Below, in pieces: positions 39,756-51,291 of a stretch of 64,000 nt of DNA. Both the position numbers and the translations under genes were made by a program. Position 1 is the first letter of the stretch; the number at the start of each line of letters is the position of its first letter. Source of the DNA: Craspedostauros australis (taxonomy: Eukaryota > Bacillariophyta > Bacillariophyceae > Mastogloiales > Achnanthaceae); assembly GCA_026770025.1 (NCBI GenBank), contig JAMXDE010000006.1:2672001-2736000 (forward strand), given 5' to 3'. The notes below the pieces were generated by a model. It saw only the letters and a program-made list of their open reading frames with translations. It did no database searches and was not told where the DNA came from.

Positions 39756-42404
39756 CGTCAAGCTATTCAAGGTCACGGACAGGTCACTCGCTGTCTCTCT
39801 AGTTGCGTATCTGCTCTCTTTGCTTACTTCCGTGAGTATCGCACAGGCGAGAGTCTGTCTGTCAGTGCTGTATCGTTGTATGGTATCGTTGTATGGCATC
39901 GTCGCGTTCTCCCTCCACTCTTCACGAGCGACGGCCTCCACCGCTCTCCGCCATGGTCGGCCTTCGCGTCGACACGCGGAACAGCGATGTGAAAAGATTT
40001 CGGGTCAACTGACATGGTCGAATGAGTCGTGACACAATTGAGGAACTATTCATGTACCGTGCTTTGTATTCGTGAATCGGTCCGCCTGAAACAATCAGCT
40101 TTGCTCCACATTGTTTGCCGCAGATCATGCTTTCTCTGACGTGCTTGTTCTTGCTCGTAGTAGGTCGTATGGCACGTTGTGAGGCATAGTAGAGTCGATC
40201 TTCACGCTCCATCCTCGTCGGAGACTTCTCGCGCTCCACCACCAGGCGGCCAGGGAATGATCTGGAAATCGATCCTGATCAGTGAGAATGCAATGAAGTT
40301 CCAAGAGGATGCGTATGTAACTATGTACGTCTGCCTCTTCCTTTCCGCGGAGATGCGCGTTCTCTGCACAAGCTACAATATGATTAAGAATAGGAGCACT
40401 TCTTGCTTTCGTAGGGAAGAAGAGATAGAAAGAGAGAGAGAGAGAGAGTACCTGTGCTTTGTTGCCCTCATTTGCATCATCACAGTATCTCGTCTTTCAC
40501 CCATGCTCTTGAGAATACCGACGGTGGAGCCGAAGATTAGGAGTTTGTTCTTTTGCCGTGTCGTCTTCAAAACCTGAAACCATTTCCCAAACGGCGAGAA
40601 CTTTGCGTTCGCTCACAGACTCACTTTTCTTTGCCATTTCCGTCTTCTTGATACTGACGTGTACTTACGCAACGAAAGCGACGACTTGATGCGTACCTAC
40701 ACAGAATGGCATGCAGACAGCTGCTGCAGAAATGCTTCTCAGTCCTTCGTGAGAATTCGATCCAGCGCAGGATCTTGAGCGATGTTGATCCATATCTTGG
40801 TTGGAGTGACAGTGAAGTTTGTCTAGAGACCATCCTGATCGGTCTGGCGATGTCAAGTACTCGAGCAGCAGACGAAGCACTTTATCAGCGGAACCTTTTG
40901 CAGTCATGAAAGCAAACAGACACTCATCAAAGTATGAGAACAAGCACTTCTACCTCCCAAGGATCGTTCGCAGGTTGTGCTACCCTGCATCCATGATCAC
41001 CGATCTGTGCCTCTTTTCCACCTTGTGCATGGTGCAATTTTCGTTGCCCGATCTTGCGCGCCACGGTTTGGGAATCGCCAACGCAGACCTCTTGTCTTGA
41101 AGAGTGGCGAGATTCCCGAAAACACAAATCAGTTTTTTGGCGCCAACGGTGGCAATCACAAGATGCCCAGACATGAATGTTGACACAAATCGTGTTTCCG
41201 TGTGCCACCAACGAAGATGGATGCGATGCCGCAAACATGATGGCGCCACAAGCAGCCCAAGGTCGGTACCACGAATGATCAAAGCAGAAGCCGAACACCT
41301 TGGTGGGGACTGAGCCGGTCCAAGCGACACCGCGAATGATGGACAAGCACTCGAGGATGCCACATGAAGCACAGCGAGAGGACCCATGAACAACGACGAT
41401 CAAATTCGGACACAGAAACGAATACTCCGGACCAAAAAGATTCAGATGGAGGCATGAATGGCAAGGCGAAGGGATGAGGGGCGGATCGGAGCGATCCTTC
41501 GTCTCTATTGTACATTCTATTAGTATAGTATAACAGTATTCTACGACCGACACTCCATGTTCCAACATCAAAGGCACAGTCCACACGCTGAACATCGATG
41601 AACTGTGCAGATCACATGAAGAGTTCGCGTTGTGCCGAACATGATGGATTGATCTTGCCGACAGATGGGGGCGCAAAAAAGAGAAAGGAACCTCCTCTGT
41701 CATCTCTTGGCTGAGATGAGCGATAGACAGTGGACAACAGCAGACTCGCACTGCAGCCTCATTGATCTCTCAGGTAGAATGATCGACCTGCCGCATCACG
41801 ATTCCGAGCCATCGCGATTGTGCGACGCCCCTTGCAAATGTCTATGGATTCTCGTTCCCTCTTGACAGACGAGAGAAGAACAGGCACCACTCTCCCTGTT
41901 CCCGCGAATCGAGAGTATGTTCATCAACCAAGCAAGCTCGTGAGCATCCTGTCTGATCCAGAACCAAACATTGTGTAAGACAGCAACCAACAAGAAGACC
42001 GATGCGACACCCTCTTGCCACTGCCACCGACTCATCATCTGAGGCAAACATTTTCTCCAGCACTCTTCGCTGCAAGCATCTGCACGACTGCGTTGTTCCT
42101 CGCTATCAAAACCGCCCCTTCCTGCAGCAGATGCGAATATCTAAGAAGCGTCCTTGGCAAGATGCGTCCTTGGTGAGATGCGTCGATGGCGCATGGTATT
42201 GGTATGCAGCACCATCACACGTGATACCTTCTCGTTGAGGGGATGCCCATAGGCGGTGGGGTCCCAATGGTCTCATAAACTCGAACATCCAAGGATTCGA
42301 TCTATTATACAAAGCAAAGACTGAGCACAAGCACAAGCACAAACGAAAACGAAAAACAGCAACATCCCATCACACTGTCCACAAGCATTCAACCCAACCG
42401 CATC
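39756..42404. other. Region without a convincing gene
   Basis: 2.6 kb. A minus-strand frame of 274 codons at 40927-41751 is rich in His, Cys, Ser and Leu and has no domain; I judge it spurious. A 67-codon plus frame at 40706 (MACRQLLQKCFSVL...) looks slightly protein-like but stands alone. An AG tract lies at 40430-40448. GTTTTTTGGCGCCAACGG near 41130 is another E2F-like string. Confidence 0.45.
40430..40448. repeat. AG dinucleotide repeat
   Basis: About nine AG units in otherwise unassigned sequence. Confidence 0.85.
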
Positions 42405-45400
42405 ATGATTAATGCCGAAATGCAAGGAGACAAAGACGACAACCATCTCGTTGTTACCAGCAGGGGCAGCGACAGCAACCCTGATTCCACACAGCCAAGC
42501 GACAGCGCTGGCAATGGTAAGTCTTTGTCCAACTAAACTGCTCCATCATGTCTATGCCACACTTCACCGCACGCCACAATCTGCGGTGGCCATCAAGAAG
42601 AAGCCGAACGGCTCCGCCTGCAGCCTTGCATGTGCAGATCGAACCAAGTCCACACTCACCTCGATGCTCCGCTTCTTGCATGCATGCCATACTCCTCCTA
42701 TCTCCACACACCCACATGCTCGCACATATCACATGTTGCCTGGGGTAAAGCCACGTCCAAACCAGACCGTGGATCCGGCAACCATGACGCCAGCAATGGT
42801 AATGGCGGTGGTCACCACGAAAACATTTACTACGATGATACTGACATGAGCCTTGGTGCCAAATGGTCTCGTTTTGTGATCAACAAGGTGCAAAAGCCCG
42901 TGTCGACCGTCTTGGTGAACATATCTGGCACGGCTGCCAAATATCCAAAGACCACAGTGGTGTCCGTCATCTTCTTCTCCATCGCGATTGCAATCATCGG
43001 GGTTGCCACCAACTTCAATGTAGACGTCGACGAAGACACCTTGTGGTCGCCCAAGAACAGCCGCCCGATGGACCATCGCGACTGGGTCGACGACGAGTCC
43101 GGTTTCACATTGGCGCCACGTGAGTTCATGATGAACGTCCACATCGACGGTGACAACGTGCTCGCTGCCGAGGGCGTCAGGCGCGTCTTCAAAGCGATCG
43201 ACGTCGTCCGCAACACACCCAAGTATGACGAGGTGTGTTTGGAAGGCACGGAGACCGAGGTTCTCCCGGATGGCACCACCCGCAAGACATGCCCGATCGT
43301 CGCCGTCACCACCTTCTGGAACAATTCGGCCTCGTTGTTCGAGGCAGAGAATCTCAGCGATGAACAGGTCCTGGTTGCGTTGTCAGCCAAGGAATATCCC
43401 GACGAGACGGAGGTCGATTTGGAAAGTATCCTCGGCGCCAACACGTTCGATGACGAGGGGACCTTGGCGACGTCCAGAATCTTTCTGATCCGCATCGAGC
43501 TGCCAGAAACGGATGACGCCGAAGACTTCGAAGAAGATGCCTTGGATAACATCCATGATCTTCAAGATGCCTGGGACGATGAGCCCAACAACCCATACAA
43601 ACTGGAGGTGTTCGCTGAACGATCATTCTCCGATGAATTCACCCGCGCCATCATGGATGACATCCCACTGGTTCCCATCGTCTTCACCATCATGTCCGTA
43701 TTCACCTGCTTCGTCTTCTACCAGAGAGATAAAGTGAAGTCGAGAACAACCTTGGGATTTGGTGCTGTCATGACGGTCTTCCTCGGCATCATGAGCGGCT
43801 ACGGACTGCTCTTCACTTGTGGAGTTCCATTCACACCCATGACCCAGATCCTGCCCTTCATCATGTTCGGAATTGGCATGGATGCTGCTTACATCCTGGC
43901 CGGATCATTCCAACGCACTGCCCCCAACAAACCAGTCGAGGAACGTATCGAGGAAACCGTGAGAGATGTTGGCGTGAGTATCGCGCTGACCACCACCACG
44001 TCGACCCTGGCCTTTGCGCTGGGGTGCACCTCCACGATCCCTGCAGTTTACTGGCTCTGCCTCTACGCATTCCCGACGATCATTCTCGATTTCCTGTACC
44101 AGATGACCTTCTTCATTGCGCTCATGGTTATCGACGAACAACGCATCGAAGATAACCGGCGTGATTGCTGCGTATGGATCACCGTGCCAAAGGATGGCGA
44201 TGGCGAAGAGGCAGGACAGGACGACGAAGAAGACCAAGGTGGAAATGCGTCTCGCAGTGAGGGTGCACAAGCCACTGCAGAACCGGAGGAATCTTTCATT
44301 GATCGCGCGATGGTGTGGTACGGAAACAAGCTGTTGCAACCAACTGTGAAGATCTGCGTCATCGTGGCGTTCATCGTGATGGCGGGTGTCTTTTCGTACA
44401 GCGCCTCCCAGCTGACTCAGGAATTTGAATTCACCGACGTTGTCCCATCTGATTCCGTAAGTACTCTCTCCATGCCGGCTGAATGTCGATTGAGCGTGCT
44501 GTGATATGGCATACGAAGTGCCCTTGTCTCTATGTCGTGCATCGCCCGGTGGCTGACAGCCATTGACTGCGCGGTGTCTGCAGACAGATCCTTTCAACCA
44601 CGGCATCGTGAACGAATCATGCCCATCGATCCTCTCACCGATCGTCTCTTTCATGGTTTCCATGATGTCTATCTCTCTTTTTCCCCTCAACCTCCGACCA
44701 ACATACACACTCACACACCCCAACACCGCCACATCAACGTCATTCTCTGCCGACAGTACGTCAAACCATTCTGGGATGCATACGATGACTACCAGACTCG
44801 TGGTGGCTTCACCATCGAGGCCTACTTCCGCGATGTCGATCAGTCCTCCGAGGATATTCGCACACAAATGAAGGACTTCGTCACTGATCTGACCACGATT
44901 GATGAGATTTCCGACGGACCGCCATTCTTCTGGGTCGAGGATTTCGAGCAATACATCATCGACAACCCCAACCTCGAGGGCATGACATTCCAGGAGCAGT
45001 TTGAAATCTTCTTCGCCGAAGACAACGTCCAAAAGCAGTACTCCGAGGACATCGCCGTCGACGAGAACAATCACATCATCACATCGCGCGTCACGTTGTA
45101 CATGGACAACATCGACAACGAAGACGTCGAAGAGTTGATCGATGGGTTGCTCAACCAACGTGATGTCTGCGAAGACCAGCCCATCAATAAAGGCAAGGAC
45201 GATTGGCCTTTCTTCACGTACGCCGCCGTGTATCTGATCTGGGAGTTTTACTCCGTGGCAGTCGGCGAGCTCATTTTTACCACCATCCTGGGCGTCATCT
45301 CCGTCGCCTTCATCACCCTGGTCGCCATCCCGCATTGGACAGCAGCGTTGTTCGTGGCGCCGTTCATCACCATCTTGTACATTGACCTGATGGGATTCCT

Positions 45401-45878
45401 GCAATATGTCGGAGTCCACATCAATGCTGTGAGCTACATCGCGCTGGTCATGTCCATCGGTCTGCTCGTCGACTTCTTGATCCACATCCTCTTGCGTTAC
45501 TACGAGGTCTCCGGAGACCGCAGGACCCGAGTGATCGAGATGCTCCGCACCATGGGATCCTCCGTCTTCTTGGGCGGCCTTTCCACATTCCTTGGCGTTA
45601 TCCCGCTGGCATTCTCAACCAGCGACATCTTCTCGACGATCTTCAAAACATTCGTTGGCTTGGTCGTCCTTGGCATCGGGCACGGATTGGTATTGATGCC
45701 CGTGATCCTGTCGATGTGTGGTCCAGAATTCAAGTCGATGGAATCATCGTCCGAGGGCGACGATGCATCGGACGCAAAGGATCTCTCGCAAGGCAGTCCC
45801 GAGCCTGAGGAGGAGGCCAATGGCGAAGATCAATCTCATGGAGAGATTCGGTTCGTCCACGCGACGCACACTAAGTGA
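42405..45878 (+). CDS. Patched/NPC1-type sterol-sensing-domain (RND) membrane protein, three exons
   Basis: Exons are 42405-42516, 42766-44456 and 44757-45878. The introns 42517-42765 and 44457-44756 both start GTAAGT, and the phases match. Product 974 residues. A Gly/Asn/Asp-rich cytosolic N-terminus is followed by TM1 (about 100-120), a first lumenal loop, and a sterol-sensing-type five-helix block (IVFTIMSVFTCFVFY; FGIGMDAAYILAGSF with the GxxxD motif). Then come an acidic loop, TM7, a second loop (VVPSDS-YVKPFWDAYDD across the second splice), and a second TM block (YIALVMSIGLLVDFLIHILL with a second GxxxD). This duplicated layout is that of RND transporters of the Patched/Dispatched/NPC1 group. 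Substrate, probably a sterol or other lipid, cannot be told. The C-tail is acidic. Confidence 0.9.
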
Positions 45879-46188
45879 CGAGGCAAGATTGCAGAGAAAA
45901 TACATTAATATAATACATTATTACACACAGAGAGAGAGAGAGAGAGAGAGATCATTGACTCGCACTGTGTGGTTGTGATGTGCGATGCCATAGCGTAGCG
46001 CACCACAGCATAGTCTTACTCACAGCGTGAGCAAAATACTTTGAGCCAATGCAACTGAGACTATCATAGGAGCCATGGGGGATGCCACGAAGCAAATGGA
46101 TTCGCCGCGAGTGAGATGAAGCGAATCAGCGCGGAAGGCTTCCATCTCCTCGCGATGGTGTCGCTTCCAACGACCAAAAAGATATGAG
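45879..46188. other. Intergenic with AG repeat
   Basis: 310 bp between the RND gene and the first tRNA. An AG repeat lies at 45929-45950, some 50 bases after the stop codon. Nothing else seen. Confidence 0.6.
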
Positions 46189-46259
46189 TGCACCAGCCGG
46201 GAATCGAACCCGGGGCCCAACGATGGCAACGTTGGATTTTACCACTAAACCACTGGTGC
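46189..46259 (-). tRNA. tRNA-Gly (GCC)
   Basis: A 71-nt cloverleaf with acceptor stem GCACCAG/CTGGTGC, discriminator A, anticodon GCC at 46227-46225, T arm GGTTCGATTCC and no intron. A TCTTTTT terminator follows on the minus strand. It is identical to the copy at 49142-49212 and points the opposite way. The 26 bases upstream are also nearly the same in both copies. Confidence 0.97.
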
Positions 46260-47104
46260 TGTGGTCGGACTTGTCAGTCCTGTTGATGGTATGCTGGGCA
46301 CAGTAAAAGTTTAATTAGTATCATTTAAAACGTTTCCCAACAACTTGTTTTCGTTGGGATGAGGACGGTATGGAATGGCGAAGTGCATGACTCTCATAGC
46401 TCGTAGCACATCTACTATTATATCTTGAAAATATGGCCAAATATGGTGCCGGTGAGGCTATTCCTTTGGATAGTTAAGAGGCGGGAATCTCTGCTGTGGC
46501 ATGGCTGCACAGCTCCGCGATGGTTTTGCAGGGAGTGCTCTGGAAGAATCTCGCCAGTGAATTATTAATCGGTGCCTTCCAGTTTGATTGAACAGCACCG
46601 CTGTGAAGATTCTCAGCCCTTTGACAACGATCTGTGAGAAGGAGAAGACACCCGAGAATCTGCGGCTCCGACCAGAGTAATCCGTTCACCAGAACGGAGG
46701 AAGGATGGCACAGCATGGTGGGGACGCCTGTGCTATGCTCATCGCGAACCAGCGGATGGATCTTTGGCGCTGCTATACCCCCGTTTGGATCCATGATTGC
46801 TTCTTATGCTGCTTCTGACGTTGATGCCACTAATGCAGTTGCGATTTTCTCGGAATCGGCTGACTCATCACTGTGTCTCCTAGCATCGGATTCAGTGGTG
46901 GAAACTGTTTCCAGTCGGCTAAGTCTCGTGTCCACAATCTGCCATGACACCTCCGCTAATTCAGGTGCGAGTGCCCAAGTTGGCGACCTCACCACGGCTG
47001 TTTGTCTTCTTCAGGACCTGGAGATCAGTAGCCACGCAAGCTACTTATTCGCGACTGCGCGAATTCACCCTCCGAGTTCTTGGCACATGCGTCCCAATAC
47101 GCCT
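46260..47104. other. Intergenic with coding-like but broken frames
   Basis: On the minus strand, three short stretches read like protein in different frames: EAYWDACAKNSEGEF (about 47100-47040), WALAPELAEVSWQIVDTRLS (about 46980-46920) and MDPNGGIAAPKIHP onward (46794-46474). Stops separate them and I find no clean splicing. A decayed gene or transposon remnant is possible. A 164-codon plus frame at 46634-47128 is the antisense of this. No confident gene. Confidence 0.35.
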
Positions 47105-48910
47105 CTAGTCATCTTTTTTCGTCACTGAAGAGGATTCGCCAGCTCCCGGACTGATCTTTGGAAGAGATGAATTGGCTTGAGATAGCTGCAGGACTGTTGG
47201 TGCGGATGCAAATCCAAGGTACAGCCTCCCTTTGACGTCCCACCCTCTGGATTCAAGAGCATCCGAGAGCAGTCGTGGTGAGGTGTCCTTACCTCCGAAC
47301 AACAGATCCAGTGCTTGTGAAGTTCTGTTCGAGTCAATGTCATAAAAAAGTGTTAGATTTGTGGCCCCACACTTGTACGAGCAGAACGCAGAGTACGTCC
47401 ACTTCAATGCAGTACGAAATCAAACACTGCGCCGCGCTGCGTTGCACTGCACTCACCGAAATAGCACCGCTTCGGAGAGCCTCGCTTCACCCTTCAACTG
47501 CTGTGAATGTTGATGCACAATCAACAGCGCATGCAGATACGATCGAAGTTGGTCCTCGCGCGATGCACCCAGCAGCAGCATGATTTGCATACTTCCTCTT
47601 CGCGGGTTGTATCCCAGCAGATAGTTGCGGGAGTGAGACGAGAATTGCTTCGCAGCAGCGTTGGAATCAGGCGGATTCTTCGACGCGGTTGCGTCCTGCA
47701 TCCGGATCATCAGATCCGCCTCGAAGTTGGCGGGGTCGAACTTATCGGAGAGGCGGATGTTCGGAACCATCATGTCCCAAGTCGAGGACGCCAACGATTC
47801 GGAAAGGTGCTTCGCCGGAACGATGAGAGACGAGATTGGTCCGAGCGCGGTCTTCGGCTGCTGCGACGTTGAATCACCCGACGCCTTGGCGAGGACGCCC
47901 ACGAGCGGAAGCATGGCCTGCTTCGTGCGCTCACGATTGAGCGTGTCGAGATTCAACAGCGTGACGCCCCTGTAATTGGACCACACATGCAGCATGGTGA
48001 GGACGGTGAAGATGAGCCACGTCCAAAACTCCATCGTCCATCTCAGGTCCTGCGCATCGCCCTCCACATGCAGCCAGGACGCGAGCGTCATGCCCCCGAT
48101 CATCCCGATCAAGGACACGAGCGTCTCCTGCGTGGATTCCTTGGCCGTGAGGTCCGCCATGTTGCCGTTGACCGCGAAGTGCTGCGTGATGCGGCCCTTC
48201 GTTGCGCCGGCCGACATGCCGCACATGGTCTTGCAAATCGTGGAGAGCGAGAGAACGAGGAAGATGGCCGTGGATGACGCGAAGTAGGGCGCGATCATGT
48301 CCAACGCTAGGCCGACGTTGTTGATGCAATCCGCGAAGAACCTGAACTCCTTGACGTACATGTCGAACAACGGGCTGCACAGGTACGAGAAGCACAGGCC
48401 GCCCACCATGCCGAGCCCGTCCCTGGCGGCCCACGTCATGGCCGCGGACAGAGCGTGGGCGTTTGCATTTCCCACGCCGGTCGCCTGCAACACGGCGCTG
48501 GTGCTGACGACGCCCCGCAAGTAGCTGCAGAGGCCCTGGAGGCTGTCGTAGATCTGGTACTCCCAGTATCCCGGCGCCACCGACTGCGGATATCCGATGG
48601 GCAGAACGAGCTGAGCGAAGACCTGCTGCACGGATTTCGAGGACACGCTCCAAACGGAGGCTGACAGCGACTGCGTTGCGGAGCGCTTCGATGTGGATGG
48701 AGCGTACTGCACGTTCAATGCTGCGTGAGATGGCGCTGATGGCGCTGATGACGCTGATGATCCCGGTCCCGCCTCGTCTGCGTGCTTGCCAAGCGATATC
48801 GTGTAGCACCCTTCTTCAGCTGCCTGATCTGGGTCTCCTCCCACATCGCTGGCGCCTTCGTCGACGGCATACTGTACAGAAGACTGCACCACTGCGACAC
48901 GAAGAGCCAT
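47105..48910 (-). CDS. RUS (root UVB sensitive, DUF647) family membrane protein, two exons
   Basis: Exon 1 is 48910-47457 and exon 2 is 47324-47105. The intron 47456-47325 (GTGAGT...AACAG, 132 bp) joins in phase 2 to give AVLFR-TSQALDLL. Product 557 residues. The DUF647 core spans about 100-300 (PIGYPQSVAPGYWEYQIYDS; LCSYLRGVVSTSAVLQATGV; AARDGLGMVGGLCFSY; EFRFFADCINNVGLALDMIA). Exon 2 holds the usual C-terminal element LLSDALESRGWDVKGRLYLG. In plants the RUS family acts in UV-B sensing, auxin and vitamin B6-related processes; its role in algae is not settled. Open frame upstream of 48910 runs into the tRNA gene and is not coding. The gene sits between two inverted tRNA-Gly genes. Confidence 0.92.
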
Positions 48911-49141
48911 GGGATGTCTGTACGCGTGCTTGCTGCTGCTCTCTCTCTCTCTCTTGCCTTGGTGCTGCGGTCGCTGTTGTGGATGACAGGCACTGACAGA
49001 GGATGCCGCAGCCTTGTGAACTACTTCGCCACACGAAGACAAATCGAGAAAATCTTGTTCTGTCACAAGTACACATGTTACGATAGATCTAGTTGCGAAT
49101 ATTCCAATGACGCAACAACAGGACCGAGAAGTCCGACCACA

Positions 49142-49212
49142 GCACCAGTGGTTTAGTGGTAAAATCCAACGTTGCCATCGTTGGGCCCCGGGTTCGATTC
49201 CCGGCTGGTGCA
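49142..49212 (+). tRNA. tRNA-Gly (GCC)
   Basis: 71 nt, identical to the minus-strand copy at 46189-46259, with anticodon GCC at 49174-49176, an intact T arm and a matching 7-bp acceptor stem. TCTTTTT at 49219-49225 is a pol III terminator. Confidence 0.97.
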
Positions 49213-49635
49213 CTCATGTCTTTTTCGGTGAGCAGAAGACAACAACGGCAGACATCTCGCCATCCTTTTGCGTCCATACTCCCCCGAACCTCCCTTTTGC
49301 ATGCGGTGTTCCAAGCACCAGGACCGCGAGTACGTGTAGAGCATGCTTCTCTGTGATACATTACTTGATAGTATTCTATCTGAAAGTGTGTTATCTACGT
49401 GGAACATCGTACTCGTCAACCAGACCTCCTATTTTCCTCAATAAAGTCCCGCGTTGGACCAGACCGCGTCTCGACCATTCCAAAATGGTGCAGAGGAGCG
49501 CAATTGAGTAGAGCAGAGCAGAGCAGAGTCGTTCCTGTTCTGTCGTGCTGCGTTTCGAAGCACCGCATAAGCGCAAGCGGCTAACTATGTCGCTGTGTGA
49601 TACGCGATGCGCAATACGGTCACGAAGAGCCATCA
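49213..49635. other. Intergenic region
   Basis: 423 bp between the tRNA and the 3' end of the next minus-strand gene. AGAGC units repeat near 49500-49528. No gene seen. Confidence 0.5.
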
Positions 49636-51291
49636 TCATCTGGACCATCCCCTGTCAGATCTGGCGGTCAGCTTCGTGGCCCTCTTGACCTGTTGGTACA
49701 CCCGCTCCAGATCTTCCAACCTCTTCTCCCTCCACGTCTTCGGGTCATCATTCGGGTCCGGCAGGACCTGCAATCGGCGCGATTGCGACAATGCCGTTGC
49801 AGTCGACGTGAGCGCCATTATGGAAGGCACCTGTCGGCGCACGATCTGTGCGATAGTGCCACCGGCTTCGTCGAGGCTGCGGATGCGCCTGCCCTCCAAC
49901 TCCAGCGTACACATTCGGTTCGGTGCGTAAAACGGCGGTCCTTCTCCATACCTTGTGTACTTGACTGTGCAGTCAGAAACTGGCGCGGGGCCTGCAGATG
50001 ATGCATCTGTCCTCCCGAACAACGGCAACCGCATCCAGCTTCTCCACGCACCGCGCTGTCGTGAGGATGACGAACCAGCAGGTTGGTTGGAAGCGTCGCC
50101 ATAGTTGAGCGTGTACGAATAGGTCTCGCGAGCGCCGAACTTGTTCTTCTGCTCCTCCATGCTGGTACCACCAAACTGGATCAGCGCAATTCTGTTGGGA
50201 GACACAACCGGCGCAAACGATCCATCGAGGTTTCTTCGCATCGGCGGGGCCGTCAGATCGGGTTGCTGGGTTTGCGGTTGCACGATCGTCTGCTCCTCAT
50301 GATCGTATGATTGCTGCTGCGCCCGCGGTGCAACCTTCCTTGATCTCCGCCGCGCGTAGATGGAGAACTCCACTGTTTCCGTATTTGATGTGGTTGATAC
50401 CACCGTGGCTCCAGACCCTCCTTCCCGATAGGCATCCGACGCGTTGTCTCTGCTGCTTTGCGCATCTCCGGTCGACGACCGAAACACGGTCGTTCCCCAG
50501 ATGCTGCCTTGGTTGGGCGATTCGGTATGCAGGACGAGTTCGTTGCCATTGCGCTGGATCATGGTGACGGCCGTATCGTACAGGGCTATGGACTGGTCTC
50601 TGGGGATCTTCCTCAAGGGCGAATTATGTCGCACGCGGATGGACCGCAGCAGGTTGTTGCGTCGGCGCGCTGGCTTGTCGCCGTCTGCATTCACTTGCGC
50701 CATCGATGCGTCTGATTCGATGCCCTGCAGGACCTTCTGCAGATCATGCTCACTGCCGAGATCGTGTTCAGGCGGTGCGGTCGTGTAGCAGAACAGCTTC
50801 CTCGACAAGAAGGTGGACGCGTGATCGAAGGAGGCCCGATGCTGCGTCACCAGCGACGCGGCAATGAGGTTGCGGCACTTGTCGACGAACGAGGACGTGC
50901 TTTCCGACTGCGGCCCATCGCAGGATGCAACGTGCTGCACGATCTCAAGTCCCTGAACGTATGCCACGCGCTTGCCTTCCAGCGGATCGTACAGCGACCC
51001 GTGATAGCTCCACATGGAGTACGGCCGTTGTGCTGCGCTGTCAGCCGCGCTGTCTTCATCCAGATCGAACGAGCTGCCGCATCTGGCGCGGATGAGCTCT
51101 CTGATGGGCGAGGATCGCGAGTTGGCGCCTTGGTGTGGCACGTTCAAGGCTGATGCCTGAGATCCTCTCGCGGCTCGCACCGTGACAACGAACGACGACA
51201 GTGCGAATGCCGATAAAATCCAGGCAGATGCCGATGTTGGGAACCTGGCCATGCTGCTGTCGCGGCAGCGTCGGTTTGTTGTCGTGGACAT
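49636..51291 (-). CDS. Signal-peptide protein of unknown family
   Basis: 551 residues from the ATG at 51291. ATGs at 51324 and 51252 are alternatives; all keep the signal segment (WILSAFALSSFVVTVRA). Conserved-looking blocks are YSMWSYHGSLYDPLEGKRVA (about 85-105), FDHASTFLSRKLFCYTT, ARETYSYTLNYGD, and CTVKYTRYGEGPPFYAPNRM-CTLELEGR near 475-505. The end is a basic helix, KTWREKRLEDLERVYQQVKR. Between the blocks are Ser/Gln-rich linkers. The pattern resembles secreted or plastid beta-rich proteins of algae, but I cannot name a family. No Phe follows the predicted cleavage site, so plastid targeting is not supported. Confidence 0.78.
   Translation of the reverse strand: MSTTTNRRCRDSSMARFPTSASAWILSAFALSSFVVTVRAARGSQASALNVPHQGANSRSSPIRELIRARCGSSFDLDEDSAADSAAQRPYSMWSYHGSLYDPLEGKRVAYVQGLEIVQHVASCDGPQSESTSSFVDKCRNLIAASLVTQHRASFDHASTFLSRKLFCYTTAPPEHDLGSEHDLQKVLQGIESDASMAQVNADGDKPARRRNNLLRSIRVRHNSPLRKIPRDQSIALYDTAVTMIQRNGNELVLHTESPNQGSIWGTTVFRSSTGDAQSSRDNASDAYREGGSGATVVSTTSNTETVEFSIYARRRSRKVAPRAQQQSYDHEEQTIVQPQTQQPDLTAPPMRRNLDGSFAPVVSPNRIALIQFGGTSMEEQKNKFGARETYSYTLNYGDASNQPAGSSSSRQRGAWRSWMRLPLFGRTDASSAGPAPVSDCTVKYTRYGEGPPFYAPNRMCTLELEGRRIRSLDEAGGTIAQIVRRQVPSIMALTSTATALSQSRRLQVLPDPNDDPKTWREKRLEDLERVYQQVKRATKLTARSDRGWSR

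Noticed and set aside
40927-41751. 274-codon minus-strand frame
   Set aside because: Cys/His/Ser-rich with no conserved block and no good start; judged spurious.
43905-45485. 526-codon minus-strand frame
   Set aside because: Antisense shadow of the RND membrane protein; it crosses that gene's second intron, and the plus-strand gene has clear domain support.
47453-49213. RUS frame extended upstream to 49213
   Set aside because: The extension reads through the opposite-strand tRNA-Gly gene; the real start is the ATG at 48910.
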